From Xanthomarina sp035306705 (GTDB taxonomy: Bacteria; Bacteroidota; Bacteroidia; Flavobacteriales; Flavobacteriaceae), in the NCBI RefSeq assembly GCF_035306705.1, contig NZ_DATGNO010000013.1:1-13442 (forward strand): a DNA stretch of 13,442 nt. The letters run 5' to 3'. Below the pieces are notes generated by a model. That model had not been told where the DNA came from and ran no database searches. It saw only the letters and a list, made by a program, of their open reading frames with translations. The position numbers were made by a program, and so were the translations under genes. Numbering within the stretch: position 1 is the first letter of the stretch; every line of letters begins with the position of its first letter. Positions 9,061-13,442 of the stretch are shown one piece after another.

Positions 9061-9772
9061 GATCTTTTAAAAGTTTTTGGGCTTTCTCCTTATTATAAGT
9101 GTGATTACTTATTAAGTTTTCAAGATAGGTTTTGGCTTGATTTTTTTCATGATCCTTAATAGCTATTAAAGCTAGATACCATATAGATTCGGCCACAAAA
9201 CCATCGTTTTCTTGAACAATTTGCTCGAACAAGGCTTTGGCAATCTCTGTGTTTTCAATACCTAAATACGCTTGTGCTTTATAAAAACTAACATAACTAT
9301 TCTTGGTACTTTCTGGAATAGCATCAAACATTTCGATGGCGATTATATAATTTTTAGTTTCGTAAGCAACAAAAGCTTTACGCTCTACAGAATTTTCATC
9401 ATCGCTTCTTGTAATCGTATAAACCGTATTTGGATAAGCACTAAAGTTAGTGTTATAGAGATTGTTATAATTTGTATCAAACAAGCTATTGTAACCAAAC
9501 CAACCAACCAATAAGGCTATAGAAGCGGCAATGGCCATATTCCTATAATTAAAAATGGAGAGCTTGGGTAGGTTTATTTCGCTTTCAATCTCCTGGAGCT
9601 TTGATTTTAGTCTATCGTTTTCGTGGCTTTTAATGGCTTTTTTTAAATGCTTTTCAAATTCAAATTGCGCTTTAAATTCAGCATCCGTCTCCAATAAATT
9701 TTGAAAAATAATTTCTTGTTCAGGTGTTAAGCTGTTAGAGAAATAGTGATATAGTAAGTCTTGATTGTTCAT
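9053..9772 (-). CDS. Predicted membrane-spanning anti-sigma factor with periplasmic TPR region
   Basis: The protein has 239 residues. Residues 1-75 are helical and charged, beginning with a short motif (LLYHYFSNSLTPEQE) typical of anti-sigma-like N-termini in this phylum; no zinc-binding HxxxCxxC motif is present. One transmembrane segment lies at about 77-94. The C-terminal part, about 131-230, looks like two or three TPR helical hairpins (AYETKNYIIAIEMFD, YKAQAYLGIENTEIAKALFE, AKTYLENLI). The arrangement predicts a cytoplasmic N-terminus that binds the sigma factor and a periplasmic TPR sensor. The ATG lies 5 bp after the stop of the sigma gene, so the two are probably translationally coupled. 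The 3' end overlaps the CHAT gene on the other strand by 8 bp. The anti-sigma role is inferred from position and layout; a plain TPR membrane protein is the alternative. Confidence 0.75.
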   Translation of the reverse strand: MNNQDLLYHYFSNSLTPEQEIIFQNLLETDAEFKAQFEFEKHLKKAIKSHENDRLKSKLQEIESEINLPKLSIFNYRNMAIAASIALLVGWFGYNSLFDTNYNNLYNTNFSAYPNTVYTITRSDDENSVERKAFVAYETKNYIIAIEMFDAIPESTKNSYVSFYKAQAYLGIENTEIAKALFEQIVQENDGFVAESIWYLALIAIKDHEKNQAKTYLENLISNHTYNKEKAQKLLKDLR

Positions 9773-9777
9773 TGCTC

Positions 9778-10347
9778 TTATGCGTTACTATTAATTCGTT
9801 CCTTTAAGGTTTTCATACATCTGGATTTGGCGCTTTTCACTACATTTTCACTTGCATATTCGGTAGTTTCAATAATATCCTTTATACTATATCCTCTAAA
9901 ATAGAACAAGGTTAACAGTTCTTGACATTTTTTTCCTAAAGTGGCAAAATGCTTTTTCAATAAAACTTGTTCAATAGTCAAATCATTTTGATCCATATCT
10001 AAATTAGGATCAACCAGTTCTTCATTTTCCCTAATAATAGATAAATCGAAATCAGGATTTATGGTCTTATTGTTTTTTTTCATTTTATCAAATATTAAAT
10101 ACTTTCCAATACTAAATAAATAGGTTGAAATAGAACTTGTAAATTCTTCTATCTTCCCTTCCATCACATTGTTGTGGAAAATGATATAGGTATCTTGATA
10201 GATATCTATAATATCATCTTGCTGCAAGTGATACTTTCTAGCAAAATTTAAAAACTTGTCCCTATTGTCTTCATATATTCTTCTGAACAACACATCGGAA
10301 CCTTTTTTCAAATCAGTTATAGTAATGTTCTCTTGTACTCTATGCAT
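9778..10347 (-). CDS. ECF-type RNA polymerase sigma factor
   Basis: The protein has 189 residues, the usual size for an ECF sigma factor. Region 2 spans about 17-92: FRRIYEDNRDKFLNFARKY, then QDDIIDIYQDTYIIF, matching the region 2.1-2.2 helices, then TYLFSIGKYLIFDKMKK, matching regions 2.3-2.4. Region 4 spans about 125-184, with LGKKCQELLTLFYFRGYSIKDI and the helix-turn-helix ending VVKSAKSRCMKTLKERI. No sigma region 3 is seen. It is followed after 5 bp by the anti-sigma candidate. Its own upstream region carries promoter copy F, so positive autoregulation is likely. The TTAA box touches this ATG, so a transcript from that promoter would begin inside the annotated first codons. The true start may therefore be downstream, for instance TTG codon 13 (10309-10311), just before KKGSDVLFRRIY. 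Confidence 0.92.
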   Translation of the reverse strand: MHRVQENITITDLKKGSDVLFRRIYEDNRDKFLNFARKYHLQQDDIIDIYQDTYIIFHNNVMEGKIEEFTSSISTYLFSIGKYLIFDKMKKNNKTINPDFDLSIIRENEELVDPNLDMDQNDLTIEQVLLKKHFATLGKKCQELLTLFYFRGYSIKDIIETTEYASENVVKSAKSRCMKTLKERINSNA

Positions 10348-10376
10348 TTAATATCCTAAATTATAAAAGGTTAACA
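10348..10376 (-). promoter_or_regulatory. Predicted ECF-sigma promoter, copy F (autoregulation of the sigma gene)
   Basis: Read on the minus strand: TGTTAACCTT (10376-10367), 15-bp spacer, TTAA (10351-10348). It matches the other copies exactly in both boxes and spacing. It differs in lying directly against the annotated sigma start codon, which either gives a leaderless or internal start, or means the start is misplaced. Confidence 0.7.
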
Positions 10377-10819
10377 CGTTACTGCGAAATTAACTTTTTT
10401 TGTGTAGAAGTCATTAATTTTCTTATAGATATATCATGTTCAAATAAAAATTGAACTCAAAATGTTGACATTTTAATTAAGCACTCCACTAAAAGATATA
10501 ATTTATAAATACTTATTTATGGAAACTTTCAAACAAAAGCAAGTAATCTAACAGAACCTGCTTTTTACTGAAACATGGATATTATCAGGAAATGTAATTA
10601 CAGCAAACCTATTTTTAATTGAATATCCAATGGAGCAATATTCTCTTAAAGGCAATCTTATGCAAACCAATACACCTGCTACTTATTCTGGAACCATATT
10701 ATGGGGACACTAGGCACTGCCTGATAACCATCGGCTCCCATTTTATAGCGTTCTTGATTAAAAAGAGGTCTAAAATAATTGAAAGTCAAAATTATTACTT
10801 CGGCTTTTTTATGGGTCTG
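10377..10819. other. Gene-free interval between sigma operon and outer-membrane protein gene
   Basis: About 440 bp separate the two divergent ECF-type promoters and hold no gene I trust. A 68-codon plus-strand frame from a TTG at 10619 has no protein-like character. A patch at 10703-10739 is about 62% G+C by hand count. Minus-strand frames read somewhat like protein but are broken: KMGADGYQAVPSVP in one frame, VAGVLVCIRLPLREYCSIGY in another, each ended by stops. This could be a decayed gene fragment or a small RNA. An AT-rich palindrome is listed separately. Confidence 0.35.
10459..10474. promoter_or_regulatory. Operator-like palindrome
   Basis: AAAATGT (10459-10465), a TG centre, and ACATTTT (10468-10474) make a perfect 7-bp inverted repeat. 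The 2-base centre is too short for an RNA hairpin loop, so a dimeric DNA-binding protein site is more likely, if it has a function at all. It lies about 85 bp upstream of the sigma promoter. Confidence 0.25.
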
Positions 10820-10848
10820 TGTTAACCTTTTGTTTAAAACCTCATTAA
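10820..10848 (+). promoter_or_regulatory. Predicted ECF-sigma promoter, copy B
   Basis: TGTTAACCTT at 10820-10829, 15-bp spacer, TTAA at 10845-10848. It lies 34 bp before the outer-membrane beta-barrel gene and matches the other copies in both boxes and spacing. Confidence 0.7.
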
Positions 10849-10882
10849 ATAGAAAACATAAACATTATAACATAATTAAAAC

Positions 10883-11416
10883 ATGAAAAAACTAAACGTT
10901 CAAACAATTAAAAACAACAAAATCTTTTTAACACTTGCCGTGTTATTTTTTATTGGCACTCAAATTCAAGCCCAAATCTCTATTGGTGGAGGACTTGGAT
11001 ACAACGCAGAAATCTCTGGTCCAGGAATAACAGGAAAGGCAGAATTCAATATTACTGAAGAGATTGCCGTTTCTCCAGGAGTTACCTACTTTTTTGGAAG
11101 TAGTTTATATGGTTTCAATAGAAACGTTCTATCTGTAGATGCTAATGCTCACTACTTTTTTGAAATTATTGAAAGCAAATTAAAAATCTATCCATTACTA
11201 GGTCTTAACTACTCCAACTACAATAGCGGATCCTCTACTTATTATGGCTATTACTATGGCACAAGTAAAGTAAGCAATAGTGCTTTTGGAGCCAATATAG
11301 GTGCTGGCGCCAGATGGGCCTTTTCTGAAAAGTTAAGCGTGTATTTAGAACCTAAATATGTAGCTAGTAATTTTGATCAGGTAGTTATTAATGCTGGGGT
11401 TTTATATCAATTATAA
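10883..11416 (+). CDS. Small outer-membrane beta-barrel protein
   Basis: The protein has 177 residues with a signal peptide: a basic start, hydrophobic segment about 13-26, and cleavage after QIQA at residue 30. The mature chain begins QISIGGGLGYNAE and consists of alternating strands such as AEFNITEEIAVSPGVTYFF, KIYPLLGLNYSNYN and FGANIGAGARWAFSEKLSVYLEPKY, ending in VLYQL. This matches the broad OmpA/OmpX-like porin-family barrels (OMP_b-brl type) with about eight strands. A Ser/Tyr/Gly-rich loop at about 112-127 is probably exposed on the surface. It has its own ECF-type promoter (copy B) and an intrinsic terminator after it, so it is a single-gene unit. No substrate can be inferred. Confidence 0.82.
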   Translation: MKKLNVQTIKNNKIFLTLAVLFFIGTQIQAQISIGGGLGYNAEISGPGITGKAEFNITEEIAVSPGVTYFFGSSLYGFNRNVLSVDANAHYFFEIIESKLKIYPLLGLNYSNYNSGSSTYYGYYYGTSKVSNSAFGANIGAGARWAFSEKLSVYLEPKYVASNFDQVVINAGVLYQL

Positions 11417-11472
11417 TTTACAATTTCTGCTATTTTTAATCTATTTATTTTATTTGAATTAGTCTTCAAGAT

Positions 11473-11504
11473 AAAAAGCCAAAAATAAAGTTTTTGGCTT
11501 TTTT
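11473..11504 (+). terminator. Intrinsic terminator of the beta-barrel gene
   Basis: Stem AAAAAGCCAAAAA (11473-11485) pairs with TTTTTGGCTTTTT (11491-11503) around a five-base loop TAAAG, and a T-run continues. Promoter copy C begins only about 10 bp further on. Confidence 0.88.
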
Positions 11505-11513
11505 CTTTCAACC

Positions 11514-11542
11514 TGTTAACCTTTAAAAAGTACAACCATTAA
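11514..11542 (+). promoter_or_regulatory. Predicted ECF-sigma promoter, copy C
   Basis: TGTTAACCTT at 11514-11523, 15-bp spacer, TTAA at 11539-11542. It lies 36 bp before the first collagen-like lipoprotein gene. Confidence 0.7.
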
Positions 11543-11578
11543 GCTAGTAATATAAATCAATAAAAATTTAAAAAAATC

Positions 11579-12163
11579 ATGAAAACAATTTCAAAACATT
11601 TCAAAACATTTCAAAAAAGTATTTCAAAATCAAAGTATGTCTTATTAGCTTTTTTAGTGGCTTTTAGTGTTTCCTGTTCTACAGAAGATGGGGAAGATGG
11701 CGCTACTGGCCCAGCTGGCACAGATGGGGTAGACGGCACAGATGGTAATGCCAATGTGCAAACTTTTGTATTTGATACTTCATCACAATCTGGTTCAATT
11801 ATGTCTTTTCCCATAGCAGAAATTACGCAAGATGTATTAGACAATGATGTGATTTTATCTTACAACTCTAGTAATGGATTTTATTATCCAATGCCTGGAC
11901 CAGGTAATGCAGCTACTTATATCACAAGAGTCTATATTAAAGTTGGAATATTTAGTTTTGACATTAATGATTGGAATGGAAATTATTATTCTATTGCAGC
12001 AGGAGATATAGATGAAGTGAAAGTTGTAATCATAGAATCTTCCAGTACAACATCTGGAAGAACAGCACAAGGAAAACAACAAATCTACAACGAGCTCAAT
12101 CAAGCTGGCGTAGATATTAACAACTATCATGCTGTTTGCGATTATTATGGAATACCTTATTAA
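11579..12163 (+). CDS. Collagen-like surface lipoprotein, paralogue 1
   Basis: The protein has 194 residues. The signal peptide has an unusually long polar start (residues 1-19), a hydrophobic core and the lipobox SVSC with the lipidated cysteine at 33. The next residues, STEDGED, are acidic like known Bacteroidetes surface-export signals. Seven Gly-X-Y triplets follow (38-58: GED GAT GPA GTD GVD GTD GNA), a short collagen-like spacer. The rest, from NVQTFVF to the end, is a beta-rich domain with segments QDVLDNDVILSY and VKVVIIES that match the other two paralogues in position. The end (NYHAVCDYYGIPY) is unique to this copy. The family is common in Flavobacteriaceae but has no known function. 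The gene has its own promoter and terminator. A 10-bp repeat in the start region accounts for the extra N-terminal residues. Confidence 0.85.
   Translation: MKTISKHFKTFQKSISKSKYVLLAFLVAFSVSCSTEDGEDGATGPAGTDGVDGTDGNANVQTFVFDTSSQSGSIMSFPIAEITQDVLDNDVILSYNSSNGFYYPMPGPGNAATYITRVYIKVGIFSFDINDWNGNYYSIAAGDIDEVKVVIIESSSTTSGRTAQGKQQIYNELNQAGVDINNYHAVCDYYGIPY
11588..11617 (+). repeat. Three tandem copies of a 10-bp unit in the signal-peptide coding region
   Basis: ATTTCAAAAC occurs at 11588-11597 and 11598-11607, with a third copy ATTTCAAAAA at 11608-11617. Ten is not a multiple of three, so gain or loss of one unit would shift the reading frame of the lipoprotein. The two neighbouring paralogues lack it. 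Confidence 0.8.
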
Positions 12164-12184
12164 TCAAAACCTTTTTAACAATTT

Positions 12185-12214
12185 AAAACCGAAGCTCAAC
12201 CCTTCGGTTTTTTT
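12185..12214 (+). terminator. Intrinsic terminator of collagen-like gene 1
   Basis: Stem AAAACCGAAG (12185-12194) with CTTCGGTTTT (12202-12211), loop CTCAACC, and T-run to 12214. The core is identical to that of the terminator after the next paralogue. Confidence 0.92.
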
Positions 12215-12222
12215 ATGCCTTA

Positions 12223-12251
12223 TGTTAGCCTTTTTAAAATTAATTTATTAA
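12223..12251 (+). promoter_or_regulatory. Predicted ECF-sigma promoter, copy D (one mismatch)
   Basis: TGTTAGCCTT at 12223-12232 differs from the others by one base (G for A). The 15-bp spacer and TTAA at 12248-12251 are preserved. It lies 35 bp before the second collagen-like gene, which may be transcribed less strongly. Confidence 0.62.
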
Positions 12252-12286
12252 ATTTATAAAGACTTATAAATCAATATTTTAGAAAC

Positions 12287-12808
12287 ATGAAAATAACAGT
12301 AATAAAATCAAAGCACTTCCTATTTGCTCTTTTAGTAGCTTTTAGTGTTTCCTGTTCCACAGAGGATGGGCAAGATGGTGCAACTGGTCCTGCTGGTGCA
12401 GATGGACAAAATGGTAATGCCAATATAATTTCTTCAGACTGGATTGTGGCACAATATATTGGTATTAAACCGACTAGAAGTTATTTTACTATACCTGCTC
12501 CTGGACTGACTCAGGAAATAATGGACACAGGTATTATATTAGTTTATGGAAAACAAGGTCCTGAAGTTTGGAATCTGCCCTTACTTTTACCTTTCACAGG
12601 TGAAACTTATAGTTTTGTATGTAGCGCTACAGGAAGTATTACTGTATTTCTTGATTCTAGTGATGGTATCACCCCATTACCATATGAAGTATCTTTAGAA
12701 AAATTTAGATATGTACTTATTCCCGCAAATATGGGAGGTAGATCTTCCTTAGATTTTAAAAACATGCCTTATAACGAGGTCATGGATTATCTTGATTTGG
12801 AATATTAG
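12287..12808 (+). CDS. Collagen-like surface lipoprotein, paralogue 2
   Basis: The protein has 173 residues, with a lipobox SVSC and lipidated cysteine at 23. STEDGQD follows, again an acidic, export-signal-like start. There are six Gly-X-Y triplets (28-45: GQD GAT GPA GAD GQN GNA). The hydrophobic core, lipobox and Gly-rich head are nearly the same as in paralogue 1 in protein and DNA. The tail has a shared SSDW motif with paralogue 3, TQEIMDTGIILVYG, and FRYVLIPANMGG, the latter close to FKYVLIPSN in paralogue 3. The start ATG is fixed by the signal peptide. The gene is a single unit between promoter copy D and its own hairpin terminator. Function is unknown; surface attachment or shielding is possible. 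Confidence 0.85.
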   Translation: MKITVIKSKHFLFALLVAFSVSCSTEDGQDGATGPAGADGQNGNANIISSDWIVAQYIGIKPTRSYFTIPAPGLTQEIMDTGIILVYGKQGPEVWNLPLLLPFTGETYSFVCSATGSITVFLDSSDGITPLPYEVSLEKFRYVLIPANMGGRSSLDFKNMPYNEVMDYLDLEY

Positions 12809-12828
12809 CTCTTTGTATTAATTTATTT

Positions 12829-12858
12829 AAACCGAAGCTCAACCCTTCGGTTTTTTTT
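12829..12858 (+). terminator. Intrinsic terminator of collagen-like gene 2
   Basis: Stem AAACCGAAG (12829-12837) with CTTCGGTTT (12845-12853), loop CTCAACC, then T-run to 12858. Promoter copy E starts 9 bp later. Confidence 0.92.
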
Positions 12859-12866
12859 ATGCTCCA

Positions 12867-12896
12867 TGTTAACCTTTCAAAAAATAAAAACATTAA
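12867..12896 (+). promoter_or_regulatory. Predicted ECF-sigma promoter, copy E (16-bp spacer)
   Basis: TGTTAACCTT at 12867-12876 and TTAA at 12893-12896 with a 16-bp spacer, one longer than the other copies, within an A-rich run. It lies 27 bp before the third collagen-like gene. Confidence 0.65.
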
Positions 12897-12923
12897 TAGT
12901 ATATAACTATAAATCAATAAATC

Positions 12924-13442
12924 ATGAAAACAATTCAAACAACAATTTTAAAATCAAAGTATGTCTTATTAGCACTTTTAGTAGCGTTTAGCTTTTCCTG
13001 TTCTCCAGAGGATGGAACCGATGGAGCTCCAGGAGCAATTGGACCTGCCGGAACAAATGGTGAAGATGGAAATGCCAATGTACAATCGTCCGACTGGTTT
13101 CAAATTCAATTTGACTACCTTAATGATGAAGATAACTATGGAACCATGTTATTAGAGATACCAAACATTCAAGATTTTATGGATAATGGAGGAGTCTTTA
13201 TAATGTATGTTAAAATTGAAGTTGAAGAGCATTCATTTATTTATCCATTACCATATGATGATAGTTATAGTTTCGTGGTTGTTAATGGACCAGGCGAAGA
13301 CATAGAGAGTTATGTGTATCTTAATGCTGAACATTCTACCGTTAGTCAAATAGAAAATAACCCTGACTATACCTTTAAATATGTTTTAATCCCTAGTAAT
13401 CGTATTGGCCAAAACAAATTAGATAGTACTAAAATGTCTTAT
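12924..13442 (+). CDS. Collagen-like surface lipoprotein, paralogue 3 (3' end outside window)
   Basis: The reading frame is open from the ATG at 12924 to the end of the window, giving at least 173 residues without a stop. The start MKTIQTTILKSKYV, the hydrophobic core and lipobox SFSC (cysteine 26) match paralogue 1 closely. SPEDGTD and seven Gly-X-Y triplets (GTD GAP GAI GPA GTN GED GNA) follow. The tail shares SSDW and the YVLIPSN segment with paralogue 2 and is otherwise divergent, with acidic stretches such as YLNDEDNYG. By comparison with paralogue 2 only a short C-terminal piece should be missing. It has its own ECF-type promoter. Confidence 0.85.
   Translation, partial: MKTIQTTILKSKYVLLALLVAFSFSCSPEDGTDGAPGAIGPAGTNGEDGNANVQSSDWFQIQFDYLNDEDNYGTMLLEIPNIQDFMDNGGVFIMYVKIEVEEHSFIYPLPYDDSYSFVVVNGPGEDIESYVYLNAEHSTVSQIENNPDYTFKYVLIPSNRIGQNKLDSTKMSY

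Larger units (their letters stand above)
11514..13442 (+). repeat. Tandem array of three paralogous promoter-gene-terminator cassettes
   Basis: Three units follow one another in the same direction, each with ECF-type promoter, AT-rich leader containing TATAAATCAATA or close variants, lipoprotein signal peptide, Gly-X-Y head and divergent tail. The terminators after units one and two share the same core, ACCGAAG-CTCAACC-CTTCGGT plus T-run. The array arose by gene duplication that included the control signals. It continues beyond the window. Confidence 0.85.

Noticed and set aside
9908..9917. A seventh TGTTAACCTT box on the minus strand, inside the sigma gene
   Set aside because: It encodes part of the conserved region 4 (LLTLF) and no TTAA follows at 15 or 16 bp, so it lacks the second box. 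It shows that the ten-base box alone is not enough evidence for a promoter.
10619..10825. 68-codon plus-strand reading frame starting with TTG
   Set aside because: It has a weak start, no recognisable domain or signal, and runs into the upstream box of promoter copy B.
11611..11844. Minus-strand reading frame with Pro/Ser repeats opposite the collagen-like head
   Set aside because: It is the complement of the Gly-X-Y coding repeats and overlaps a clear lipoprotein gene.

Overview
The window is low-GC DNA whose gene content and promoter style point to the phylum Bacteroidetes, most likely family Flavobacteriaceae. Supporting signs are a Bacteroidetes-type 'putative porin', lipoproteins with acidic residues just after the lipid-anchored cysteine, a TATATTTG-type promoter element, and the near absence of Shine-Dalgarno sequences. 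There are eleven protein genes, the last cut by the window edge. I see no tRNA, rRNA, CRISPR array or insertion sequence.

Left part (1-5461): this is probably conserved chromosome. A large outer-membrane porin gene (minus strand) is divergent from rnhB (ribonuclease HII). rnhB is followed closely by a large lipoprotein with a C-terminal beta-propeller-like region. At the extreme left is a short GC-rich island (86-202, about 51% G+C by hand count) that I cannot assign.

Middle part (5509-10376): this looks like an envelope-signalling locus. A small lipoprotein gene is followed by a TPR-CHAT protease-like gene with a signal peptide, an intact His/Cys pair and a C-terminal membrane anchor. Converging on it, with an 8-bp overlap of coding ends, is a two-gene operon for an ECF-type sigma factor and a membrane-spanning TPR protein that looks like its anti-sigma factor. 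By topology, the CHAT active site and the TPR part of the anti-sigma candidate should both lie in the periplasm.

Right part (10820-13442): a small beta-barrel outer-membrane protein is followed by a tandem array of three paralogous collagen-like lipoproteins. Each of these genes has its own promoter, and at least the first three have clear intrinsic terminators.

The main discovery is a shared bipartite promoter, TGTTAACCTT-N15(16)-TTAA, found six times: upstream of the small lipoprotein/CHAT unit, the sigma/anti-sigma operon itself, the beta-barrel gene and each of the three collagen-like genes. Its layout resembles an ECF sigma promoter. The simplest reading is that the sigma factor controls itself, the CHAT unit and the neighbouring surface proteins. 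This suggests a self-contained regulon in which a periplasmic CHAT protease and a TPR anti-sigma factor may control surface lipoprotein display. The regulon is read from the sequence; the proteolytic wiring is inference.
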